Source: Flavobacteriaceae bacterium (GTDB lineage Bacteria > Bacteroidota > Bacteroidia > Flavobacteriales > Flavobacteriaceae). From it: DNA of 7,406 nt. Position numbers and translations under genes: made by a program. Location: positions 1 through 7,406 of the forward strand of contig JAAZXZ010000037.1 of assembly GCA_014239895.1 (NCBI GenBank). The letters are read 5' to 3'. The notes below the pieces were generated by a model. It saw only the letters and a list, made by a program, of their open reading frames with translations. It was not told the DNA's origin and did not search any database. Of this stretch, positions 1 to 6,358 are shown piece after piece (positions within the stretch are counted from its first letter, which is position 1; every line of letters starts with the position of its first letter).

Positions 1-293
1 TTTTCTTGCAAAAATGTATAATTCTCTTCTTCATTAGAATGAAACGAAATGGGAGATAAGTCATTTAAGTAATACAAGTATTGGGTACTTATTGACTGAT
101 CAAAACCATATTTCTTTTTTACATTGGTTAATTGCTGTGAATTCTCATTCTGACCTAACATCATTTGAGCTGGATCTCCTGGAAGAACATTAAATAAAAA
201 GAAAATTAATGTAACTACTCCAAATAAAGTGAACAGAGAATTTATGAGTTTATTAAATAGAAAATTAGTCAAATTTAATTTTATTAAAATCAT
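1..293 (-). CDS. ABC transporter permease, OppB/DppB family (N-terminal part, runs off the left edge)
   Basis: Only the first 97 codons are inside the window; the frame is open from an ATG at 293 to base 3. The protein would be an inner-membrane permease subunit of a peptide/nickel-type ABC importer. One strongly hydrophobic segment (about residues 16-37) is followed by LPGDPAQMMLG (37-47), a hallmark of the OppB/DppB N-terminus, where Pro-Gly-Asp-Pro follows the first membrane helix. After that comes a soluble stretch with KKKYGFD (59-65) and a TQYLYYL-like motif (70-76), as in Bacteroidota members of the family. The ATG overlaps the end of the upstream BT_3928-like gene by 29 bases. A TTG at codon 8 (270-272) would leave the usual short lead before the first helix and only 8 bases of overlap, so the true start is uncertain. 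It is probably translationally coupled to the gene before it. The substrate cannot be told from this part. Confidence 0.88.
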   Translation of the reverse strand, partial: MILIKLNLTNFLFNKLINSLFTLFGVVTLIFFLFNVLPGDPAQMMLGQNENSQQLTNVKKKYGFDQSISTQYLYYLNDLSPISFHSNEEENYTFLQE

Positions 294-1362
294 TATAATG
301 CCACTTGTTGACTATAGTGCCTGACTTAATTTCCAATGCACCGGGGTTGGATCTAATTATTGTCTTTAAAGCAGTTTCATCGCAAGTATAAAAATCAAAT
401 TCAAAACCAAATTGGTTCTTAATTTCTTCCTGCATATCAATTCCAGAGGCAGTTATACCTATTACTTTGTATCCGTTTTCAATTGCTTGTTTTGATTTTG
501 TTATTAACTCACTACTTTCATCAAAATTTGATTTAGATAGATTATATAAAACAAACATCAAAAGCTTTTGTTCACTTAATAGTTCTTTTGAAAAATCTTG
601 ACCATTGATCTCCATAGAAAAATCATGTATTGGAGCTTCATAGCCCTTTTCTAGTAGTTCTGTTTCAACAGATACAAATTCACCATTGGTAGAGGGATAT
701 TCTCCAGAAGTTGATACTATTTTTTCTTTACCATCTACAACAAATTTCCAATCGTATTTCCATATATCTTTTGGAGCATCATCAGGAACAACCATATTAT
801 CAGTTATGTTTGCTTGTATTTTATAAGGCCTAAAATCAATCATAGGTAAATGCCCAATAACTCTATATACTATTGAACAGCATATAATTAAAGAAATAGC
901 AGAAACAATTATTTGATTTTTAAAATTAATTATAGGCTTAATTAATTCTATTTTGTAAAATATAATTAATATAAAGGATAGAAGGAAAACGTCCTTAGTG
1001 AAAGATTCCCATGGGGTTAATGGAATTGCATCTCCAAAACATCCACAATCTGTTACCTTATTATAATATGCAGAATACCAAGTTAGAAATGTGAACCAAA
1101 TAATCATTAAAAGCATAACCCATATAGTTAACTTAGGCTTAAATCCTATTAATAGAAAGAGACCTAGCAAGACCTCTAGAATAACTATAATGATAGCTAG
1201 AGCTAAAGTATATGGCAGTAAAAAATCAATGTCAAATACAGTTGGGCCAAAATATTCTTCAAGTTTAAATGAAAACCCAACTGGATCATTTATTTTAACT
1301 AACCCAGAAAAAATGAATAATGATCCAACAAAAATCCTTAAAATATTAACTAAAATTTTCAT
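265..1362 (-). CDS. BT_3928-like protein: DoxX/MauE-type membrane domain fused to a thioredoxin-like domain
   Basis: The 365-residue protein has two parts. Residues 1-170 form a DoxX/MauE-type membrane domain with about five hydrophobic segments (roughly 3-21, 48-74, 78-97, 123-141, 150-168). It carries the family marks SGLVKINDP (19-27) and DCGCFGD (105-111), the second sitting at a loop after the third helix. Residues about 240-365 look like a thioredoxin/AhpC-like fold: a strand after LSEQKLLMFVLY, GYKVIGITAS (298-306) and a cis-Pro-like SNPGAL (338-343) before the last strand pair. No CxxC is present where thioredoxin has its active site; the only cysteine in this domain is C327. The fold is thus seen, but a disulfide-exchange activity in it is not. 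Known relatives are conserved in Bacteroidota and have no firm function; a redox role in the envelope is inference, resting on C106/C108. It starts at an ATG one base after the DUF1599 stop, in the same operon. Confidence 0.87.
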   Translation of the reverse strand: MKILVNILRIFVGSLFIFSGLVKINDPVGFSFKLEEYFGPTVFDIDFLLPYTLALAIIIVILEVLLGLFLLIGFKPKLTIWVMLLMIIWFTFLTWYSAYYNKVTDCGCFGDAIPLTPWESFTKDVFLLSFILIIFYKIELIKPIINFKNQIIVSAISLIICCSIVYRVIGHLPMIDFRPYKIQANITDNMVVPDDAPKDIWKYDWKFVVDGKEKIVSTSGEYPSTNGEFVSVETELLEKGYEAPIHDFSMEINGQDFSKELLSEQKLLMFVLYNLSKSNFDESSELITKSKQAIENGYKVIGITASGIDMQEEIKNQFGFEFDFYTCDETALKTIIRSNPGALEIKSGTIVNKWHYNDFNKIKFD

Positions 1363-1363
1363 A

Positions 1364-1900
1364 CTACTTATCTAAATGAATTAGTGCAAAAACAGCATAA
1401 TTTATCATATCTCTATAATTAGCATCAATTCCTTCACTCACAAGTGTTTTTCCAGCGTTATCCTCTATTTGTTTTATTCTTAACAATTTTTGCATTATTA
1501 AATCAGTTAAAGAACTTACTCTCATTTCTCTCCAAGCTTCTCCATAATCATGATTCTTGTCAAGCATTAAATTTTTTGTATTTTCAGAGATTTCATCATA
1601 TAAAACTAAAGATTCAGCTAGATCAATATCTGGCTCTTCTGAAACTCCTTTATCAAGTTGAATTAAAGCCATTATAGAATAATTTACGATGCCGATAAAT
1701 TCATCAGATTGTCCCTCATCAATTTTTCTTACATTGTTTTTTTGTAATCCTCTAATTCTCTGTGCTTTTATAAAAATTTGGTCAGTTAAAGACGATAATC
1801 TTAAAATCCTCCATGCACTCCCGTAATCTTTCATTTTTTTATGAAAAAGCTCCCTACAAGCTTTAATTACAGTATCATATTGTTTTATTGTATTTTGCAC
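1364..1900 (-). CDS. DUF1599 family protein with two tandem copies of the domain
   Basis: This is a 178-residue, soluble, mainly helical protein made of two copies of one unit. Copy 1 is about residues 20-84 and copy 2 about 114-178. Matching marks are DYGSAWR/DYGEAWR (25-31, 118-124), SSLTD (36-40, 129-133), QRIRG versus LRIKQ, an EG pair (62-63, 156-157), NYSIMALIQLDK versus NYAVFALIHLDK at the ends. The offset is 93-94 residues. DUF1599 has been linked by others to nucleotide or base-modification contexts, and the E...D..NYA pattern recalls all-alpha MazG-like nucleotide hydrolases; that resemblance is my inference. The start is GTG at 1900: an in-frame TAA lies 14 codons upstream with no ATG between, and the next internal ATG (M23) would remove part of copy 1. 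It is first gene of the minus-strand cluster and is divergent from folP across 84 bases. Substrate unknown. Confidence 0.85.
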   Translation of the reverse strand: MQNTIKQYDTVIKACRELFHKKMKDYGSAWRILRLSSLTDQIFIKAQRIRGLQKNNVRKIDEGQSDEFIGIVNYSIMALIQLDKGVSEEPDIDLAESLVLYDEISENTKNLMLDKNHDYGEAWREMRVSSLTDLIMQKLLRIKQIEDNAGKTLVSEGIDANYRDMINYAVFALIHLDK

Positions 1901-1927
1901 TATAATTTCAAAATTTACGTAAATTTC
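1893..1927 (+). promoter_or_regulatory. folP: Candidate Bacteroidota-type promoter for folP
   Basis: A TTTTG at 1893-1897 is followed after 22 bases by TAAATTTC at 1920-1927. This is one base off the Bacteroidota TAnnTTTG -7 box, with spacing inside the known range for this type of promoter. It would place the start of transcription around 1933, about 50 bases ahead of the folP ATG. The -33 part lies inside the first codons of the divergent DUF1599 gene. In such AT-rich DNA near matches arise by chance, so this is weak. Confidence 0.25.
1911..1926. promoter_or_regulatory. Perfect 16-base palindrome in the DUF1599/folP divergent region (possible operator)
   Basis: AAATTTACGTAAATTT reads the same on both strands. 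It is centred between 1918 and 1919, ends 10 bases before the GTG start of the DUF1599 gene, and lies about 60 bases upstream of folP. The half-sites also contain TAAATTT on each strand, so it may simply be two overlapping -7-like boxes back to back. A dimeric repressor site is the other reading. No regulator gene is present in the window. Confidence 0.35.
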
Positions 1928-1984
1928 GATTAAATATTTTTAATGTTCAAAGAATAAAGATTAAAATTTATATAGCTATAATTA

Positions 1985-2815
1985 ATGACTATTAACTGCA
2001 CAGGAAAACTAGTAGATTTATCGACACCAAAAATTATGGGTATACTGAATGTCACTCCAGACTCATTTTATGATGGAGGAGTGCACAACTCAGAAAAAAA
2101 AATATTGGACCACGTTGAAAAAATGTTAAATGATGGAGCAATATTTATAGATATCGGTGCTTATAGTTCAAGACCTAATGCAATAAATATTGATGAAGAT
2201 GAAGAATTAAATAGAGTTGTTCCAGCATTAGAATTAGTAAATAAAAAATTTCCAGAGGCTATAATTTCAATAGATACATTTAGAAGTAAAGTTGCTGAAA
2301 CTTGTTTAAATTCTGGTGCTTCAATAATAAATGATATTTCCGCAGGTGAAATGGATAAAAAAATGATGAAAATTGTAGGCAAATATAACGTTCCGTACGT
2401 AATGATGCATATGAAAGGAAATCCACAAAATATGATAAGGAAAACTAATTATGATGATATGCTTAAAGAGATCATAAAGTATTTCTCAAAAAAAATAAAT
2501 CAAGCAGTATCATATAAGATAAATGACATGATTATTGACCCTGGATTTGGTTTTGCAAAAGATCTTAAACAAAATTATGATTTATTAAGTAACATAGATT
2601 TACTAAAAATACTTGATAAACCAATTATGGTTGGTATTTCCAGGAAATCAATGATTTATCAGTCATTAAAAACCAGTGCTAAAGAATCTTTAAATGGAAC
2701 GACTGTTCTCAATACAGTATCTTTAATAAAGGGTGCTTCTATTTTAAGAGTTCATGATGTAAAAGAAGCAAATGAGTGCATTAAATTAATAAGTGCTCTA
2801 AATAACCAAGGCTAA
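1985..2815 (+). CDS. folP: Dihydropteroate synthase
   Basis: This enzyme joins 6-hydroxymethyl-7,8-dihydropterin diphosphate to p-aminobenzoate to give dihydropteroate, the sulfonamide-sensitive step of folate synthesis in the cytoplasm. At 276 residues it has the normal size and all the family loops of the TIM barrel in order: GILNVTPDSF (19-28), DIGAYSSRPNA (56-66), IDTFR (96-100), IINDISAG (114-121), MMHMKGNPQNM (140-150), DPGFGFAK (185-192), GISRKS (217-222) and LRVHD (254-258). The pterin and phosphate contacts N22, D97, N116, D185, K221, R255 and H257 all appear present, so it should be active. The loop that is STRP in E. coli reads SSRP here, a conservative change I believe is common in this phylum. 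The ATG at 1985 gives a standard short N-terminus. The gene is divergent from DUF1599 and 60 bases upstream of cdaA on the same strand, an arrangement seen widely in Bacteroidota. Confidence 0.97.
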   Translation: MTINCTGKLVDLSTPKIMGILNVTPDSFYDGGVHNSEKKILDHVEKMLNDGAIFIDIGAYSSRPNAINIDEDEELNRVVPALELVNKKFPEAIISIDTFRSKVAETCLNSGASIINDISAGEMDKKMMKIVGKYNVPYVMMHMKGNPQNMIRKTNYDDMLKEIIKYFSKKINQAVSYKINDMIIDPGFGFAKDLKQNYDLLSNIDLLKILDKPIMVGISRKSMIYQSLKTSAKESLNGTTVLNTVSLIKGASILRVHDVKEANECIKLISALNNQG

Positions 2816-2875
2816 TTCTAAGAATCCTGTTTTATTCAATTATTTTATAATTATACGTATCTTTAACAGCGTATT

Positions 2876-3673
2876 ATGGAGTTTTTTAAGGAAATACTTG
2901 GTTTTGATAATTTATTGTTATTTGTAGATATTATTCTTGTTGCATTTTTATTGTATTATGCATATAAACTTCTTAAAGGAACTGTTGCAATAAATATCTT
3001 CCTAGGAATTATTCTTATCTACTTAGTATGGCGTATTACTGCATTTTTAGAAATGGATTTGCTTTCAAGTATAATTGGTGGATTTATGAGTGTAGGTATT
3101 ATTGCATTAATTGTTGTATTCCAACCAGAGATTAGAAAATTTTTATTAATGATAGGTTCCACAGATTTTGCAAAAAAAGGATCTGTATTGGACAGGATGA
3201 ATTTTCTTAGAGGAGGACAGGATATTAATAAAAACACTACTGACATTAAATCTATTATTTCTGCCTGTACAAATATGAGTATTTCAAAAACTGGTGCTAT
3301 TATAGTTATAGAAAGAAACAATAATCTAAACTTTTTAGAAGATACAGGTGATGAAATGAATATAAAAGTTACTCAGCCAATCATAGAAAGTATATTCTTT
3401 AAAAATAGTCCTTTACATGATGGGGCAATTATTGTGTCCAATAATTTTATTAAAGCTACAAGGGTAGTATTGCCAATAACTAATGAAAAAATGATTCCTA
3501 ATAAATATGGTCTTCGTCATAGAGCGGCAGTTAGTATAACAGAGAAAACGGACGCATTAGCAATTGTAGTCTCAGAAGAAACAGGCAAGATTTCATATAT
3601 TAAAAATGGTGAATTCAAAAACTTCAAAGATTCAGAAGATTTAGTTGGTTTAATCAAAAAAGCTTTATATTAA
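2876..3673 (+). CDS. cdaA: Diadenylate cyclase, membrane-bound CdaA type
   Basis: The enzyme makes cyclic di-AMP from two ATP at the inner membrane; the nucleotide usually controls potassium and osmolyte balance and cell-wall homeostasis. The 265 residues follow the CdaA plan: three membrane helices (about 13-31, 37-54, 64-82), a short linker, and a DisA_N cyclase domain (about 120-240). The catalytic marks are intact: HDGA (181-184), GLRHRAA (212-218) and SEETG (233-237), so it is expected to be active. The ATG at 2876 puts the first helix right after a short lead, as in relatives. It follows folP by 60 bases and may share its transcript or use its own promoter: a TATCTTTA at 2858-2865 is one base off a TAnnTTTG box but lacks a clear -33 element. 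Unlike Firmicutes, no cdaR/ybbR or glmM gene follows; the next gene is convergent and its stop codon overlaps this one. Confidence 0.96.
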   Translation: MEFFKEILGFDNLLLFVDIILVAFLLYYAYKLLKGTVAINIFLGIILIYLVWRITAFLEMDLLSSIIGGFMSVGIIALIVVFQPEIRKFLLMIGSTDFAKKGSVLDRMNFLRGGQDINKNTTDIKSIISACTNMSISKTGAIIVIERNNNLNFLEDTGDEMNIKVTQPIIESIFFKNSPLHDGAIIVSNNFIKATRVVLPITNEKMIPNKYGLRHRAAVSITEKTDALAIVVSEETGKISYIKNGEFKNFKDSEDLVGLIKKALY

Positions 3674-5439
3674 ACTAGTTCCTTATTTTTCTGACTTTTT
3701 AATTGAGTATCATAGAGATTTTTATAATATCCATTAATTTTAAGAAGTTCCTGATGGGTTCCCTGCTCAACAATTTCTCCTAAATTCATCACAATTATAT
3801 TATCTGCATTTCTAATGGTACTTAGTCTATGGGCAATAACTAAGGAAGTTCTATTGTCAGTCATTTTTTCTATTGCTTTTTGAATTAAAATTTCAGAGTC
3901 TGTATCTATAGATGAAGTAGCTTCATCAAGAATTAAAATTCTTGGATCAGTAACATATGCTCTTAAAAATGAAATTAATTGCCTCTGACCTGTGGATAAC
4001 ATTATACCTCTTTCACGAACATTATAGTTATACCCATTTGGAAGTGTTTTTATAAAATCATGGACTCCAATTTTGGCTGATGCTCTTTTTACCTGATCAA
4101 ATGAAATATTACTATTATTTAAAGTAATATTATGTAGAATTGTATCTGAAAATAAATGAACATCTTGTGATACAAAACCAATTTGATTTCTTAACGATGA
4201 AAGAGCAAAATCTTTAATATTAGTACCGTCAATTAATATATCGCCAGAATTAATCTCATAAAATCTATTAATTAAATTAATAATAGTTGACTTTCCAGCA
4301 CCTGTTGATCCCACAATAGCAGTAGTAGTTCCAGCTTTGATTTCAAAGGAGATATTCTTTAATACAATCTCAGATTCATTATATGAAAAATTGATATTTT
4401 TAAATTGTATATCTCCCTTTAAATTATTGGCTATTTTATTTCCTGATTCACTAATGTTGGAATCTGTATCAAGAACATTAAATACTCTCTCAGCAGCAAC
4501 CATGCCCATTAATAATGTATTGAATTTATTTGCAATTTGATTTAATGGTCTAAACATCATTGGGATCATCATAATAAAAGCCGTTAATTCTCCCAAAGAC
4601 GTCGAATTATCCAATATATTATTCATTCCTCCATACCAAACAACAACGCCTAGAGTAAGAGATGATAATATTTCAGCCACTGGAAAAAATATGGAATTAT
4701 ACCAAACTGTTTTTAACCAAGCCTTTTTATGACGCTCATTTATTTCTTTAAATTTTAAATATTCAATTTCTTCTCTTGCAAAGAGTTGCAATACTTTCAT
4801 TCCTGTGACCCTTTCTTGAACAAAAGAATTTAAATTTGCAACTTCTGTTCTAACTTCATCAAAAGCTGTTTTCATGTATTTTTGAAATATCATAGTTGCA
4901 ATTAATATTAGAGGTAGTGTGAAAAAAACTATTATACTTAATTTCCAATTCATTATAATCATTACAATTCCAACTAAAAGCATCTTTAAAATATCACTTA
5001 GAATCATAAATAGCCCCTGACCAAAAATATCTGCAATTCTTTCCATATCAGTCACAGCTCTTGTAATTAATATACCCACTGAAGATTTGTCATAATACTT
5101 CATCTTAAAATTTAGAATATGGTTAAATAACTTAACTCTAATATCTTTAACTACAGATTGTCCTAACCAGCTTGCATAATAAATAAAAAGGTAATTTGAA
5201 ATAACTTCACAGATAAGTAATAATCCCATTATAATAATGTAGAATAAAAAACCCTCACTGATTTGAGCTGTTAGATTCTGATCAACTACTTTCTCTAATA
5301 CAACAGGCCTTAATGCACCAAATATTGAAAGTCCTAAAACTGAAATGATACATATTGAAAAAAACAGTTTATAAGGATAAACATATTTCAATATTCTTTT
5401 AAAAAGGACAATATTATATACTTGAGTTTTTTCTTTCAT
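3670..5439 (-). CDS. ABC exporter half-transporter (fused membrane and ATPase domains, MsbA/BmrA type)
   Basis: The 589-residue protein has the layout of a homodimer-forming ABC exporter: an N-terminal six-helix membrane domain (about 22-42, 64-84, 141-162, 166-186, 245-270, 284-300) and a C-terminal ATPase domain (about 345-575). The ATPase motifs are complete: Walker A GSTGAGKST (377-385), Q-loop Q425, signature LSTGQ (481-485), Walker B ILILDE (501-506) with the catalytic E506, D-loop SSID (509-512) and switch H537. It should therefore be able to hydrolyse ATP. Cargo for this group can be lipids, lipopolysaccharide precursors, drugs or peptides; nothing here decides between them, and no peptidase or helper protein domain is present. 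The ATG at 5439 lies 9 bases after the stop of a 36-residue gene, itself directly behind truA, so the three are likely co-transcribed. The TAA stop overlaps the cdaA stop by three bases. Confidence 0.95.
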   Translation of the reverse strand: MKEKTQVYNIVLFKRILKYVYPYKLFFSICIISVLGLSIFGALRPVVLEKVVDQNLTAQISEGFLFYIIIMGLLLICEVISNYLFIYYASWLGQSVVKDIRVKLFNHILNFKMKYYDKSSVGILITRAVTDMERIADIFGQGLFMILSDILKMLLVGIVMIIMNWKLSIIVFFTLPLILIATMIFQKYMKTAFDEVRTEVANLNSFVQERVTGMKVLQLFAREEIEYLKFKEINERHKKAWLKTVWYNSIFFPVAEILSSLTLGVVVWYGGMNNILDNSTSLGELTAFIMMIPMMFRPLNQIANKFNTLLMGMVAAERVFNVLDTDSNISESGNKIANNLKGDIQFKNINFSYNESEIVLKNISFEIKAGTTTAIVGSTGAGKSTIINLINRFYEINSGDILIDGTNIKDFALSSLRNQIGFVSQDVHLFSDTILHNITLNNSNISFDQVKRASAKIGVHDFIKTLPNGYNYNVRERGIMLSTGQRQLISFLRAYVTDPRILILDEATSSIDTDSEILIQKAIEKMTDNRTSLVIAHRLSTIRNADNIIVMNLGEIVEQGTHQELLKINGYYKNLYDTQLKSQKNKELV

Positions 5440-5448
5440 AAGTAATTA

Positions 5449-5559
5449 TCAATAAATTAATAATCCAGTTATTAAACCCTTAAGCCAACCTAACCAAGAA
5501 GCTAATCTCGGGTTTTTATCAACCCATTCCCATTTTTTTTTAATGTACTCTTTTATCAT
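5449..5559 (-). CDS. Small 36-residue Trp-rich protein between truA and the ABC exporter
   Basis: I do not recognise this gene. An ATG at 5557-5559 immediately follows the truA stop codon with no gap, and the frame closes at TGA (5449-5451), 9 bases before the ABC exporter ATG. The 36 residues split into a basic, aromatic N-half beginning MIKEYIKKKWEWVDKN (1-16) and a hydrophobic C-half with a LASWLGWLKGL-like stretch (19-29) ending GLLIY. It has four tryptophans (10, 12, 22, 25). A membrane-surface helix or a single short membrane helix with a positive, probably cytoplasmic, N-terminus fits best. Without it there would be a 120-base gap in an otherwise tightly packed minus-strand operon, which supports it being real. 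A partner role for the exporter is only inference from position. Codons 7-9 are a run of nine A, a possible slippage site. Confidence 0.62.
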   Translation of the reverse strand: MIKEYIKKKWEWVDKNPRLASWLGWLKGLITGLLIY

Positions 5560-6300
5560 TTATTTAATGTTACTAGGATATTCAATATTAGTTAAAAATA
5601 ATGCATGCGCAGGCATTGATGGTCCTGCTTTTGATCTATCTTTTGATTTAATAATATTATGAACTTCCTCTAGAGAAATTTTTCCTAACCCCACTTCTAA
5701 AATTGTACCAACAATAGCTCTTACCATATTTCTCAAAAATCTGTTAGCCTTAATCCTAAATATTAACATATTTTCTTTTTCAATTATTGAACAGCTTATA
5801 ATATTACATAAATATGTCTTTACATCTGTTTTTGACTTAGAAAATGCTTCAAAATCTTCATAATCCTTAATTATTGATATTGCTTGATTCATTTTTTTAA
5901 TATTCAAATCTTGTTGAATTAGGTGTGAAGTTTTATAATTGAAGACATCCTTAACTAAGGAAATATAATACTCATACTCCCTACTTGTTGCGCTAAATCT
6001 AGCATGAGCTTCTTTATCTACCCTATAAATATCTTTAATATAAATTTCCTGATTTAAAAATGAGTTTAAATTATCTTTTAATTCTCCTAATTCAAACTCA
6101 TTGCTATAATCAAAATGAGCACACATATGCTTTGCATGAACCCCTGTGTCAGTTCTTCCAGCTCCAACTATTTTAATTTCTTCTTTTAATAAGGTTTTTA
6201 AAGCATTTTCTATTGTTTCTTGCACGCTAATGGCATTAGGTTGAAATTGCCAACCATGGAAGGTAGATCCGTTATATGAAATTTCAAGAAAATATCTCAA
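5560..6300 (-). CDS. truA: tRNA pseudouridine(38-40) synthase
   Basis: TruA turns uridines 38, 39 and 40 in the anticodon arm of many tRNAs into pseudouridine. The 246-residue length is normal. The opening YFLEISYNGSTFHGWQ (3-18) and the catalytic loop GAGRTDTGVHA (46-56), with the nucleophilic aspartate at D51, are canonical, as are RFSATSREYEYYI (101-113), NRFLRNMVRAIVGT (186-199) and AGPSMPAHAL (225-234) near the end. The start is a TTG at 6300: the upstream in-frame codons contain no ATG or GTG before a TAA seven codons earlier, and the family N-terminus begins exactly here. It heads the minus-strand group truA, 36-residue protein, ABC exporter. A TATATTTG box reading into it lies at 6327-6334, which would give a leader of only about 20 bases. 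Confidence 0.96.
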   Translation of the reverse strand: MRYFLEISYNGSTFHGWQFQPNAISVQETIENALKTLLKEEIKIVGAGRTDTGVHAKHMCAHFDYSNEFELGELKDNLNSFLNQEIYIKDIYRVDKEAHARFSATSREYEYYISLVKDVFNYKTSHLIQQDLNIKKMNQAISIIKDYEDFEAFSKSKTDVKTYLCNIISCSIIEKENMLIFRIKANRFLRNMVRAIVGTILEVGLGKISLEEVHNIIKSKDRSKAGPSMPAHALFLTNIEYPSNIK

Positions 6301-6309
6301 GGTATTTGT

Positions 6310-6317
6310 TACATTTG
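6310..6317 (+). promoter_or_regulatory. Candidate -7 box for the metallophosphoesterase gene
   Basis: TACATTTG matches the Bacteroidota -7 consensus TAnnTTTG exactly and would start transcription about 35 bases ahead of the ATG at 6359. No clear TTG -33 element sits at the right distance upstream, in the start of truA, so the call rests on one element. Confidence 0.4.
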
Positions 6318-6326
6318 TTTAAAGGA

Positions 6327-6334
6327 CAAATATA
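6327..6334 (-). promoter_or_regulatory. truA: Candidate -7 box for the truA operon
   Basis: On the minus strand this reads TATATTTG, an exact TAnnTTTG match, 26 bases upstream of the TTG start of truA. No TTG is seen at the -33 distance. Together with the plus-strand box at 6310-6317 it forms an inverted pair (ATTTGT at 6313-6318, ACAAAT at 6326-6331), so the two polymerase footprints would overlap. Confidence 0.4.
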
Positions 6335-6358
6335 TACTTAATCTTCCTAGATTAAAAA

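Noticed and set aside
1091..1375. Open plus-strand frame of 94 codons
   Set aside because: It lies antisense to the well-supported BT_3928-like gene, and its translation has no domain or membrane pattern of its own.
2816..2829. TTCTAAGAA after the folP stop as a terminator hairpin
   Set aside because: The arms are four bases with a one-base centre, which cannot form a stable loop, and no T-run follows directly.
3019..3321. Open minus-strand frame of 100 codons
   Set aside because: It is antisense to cdaA across its third membrane helix and cyclase domain; the hydrophobic look is a mirror of the sense codons.
4337..4540. Open plus-strand frame of 67 codons inside the ABC exporter
   Set aside because: Antisense to the start of the ATPase domain and the end of the membrane domain, with no start context or family resemblance.
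5533..5541. Run of nine T (nine A in the sense of the 36-residue gene) as a programmed slippage site
   Set aside because: Such runs are common at this base composition and no alternative-frame product of interest was evident; I mention it only within the gene entry.
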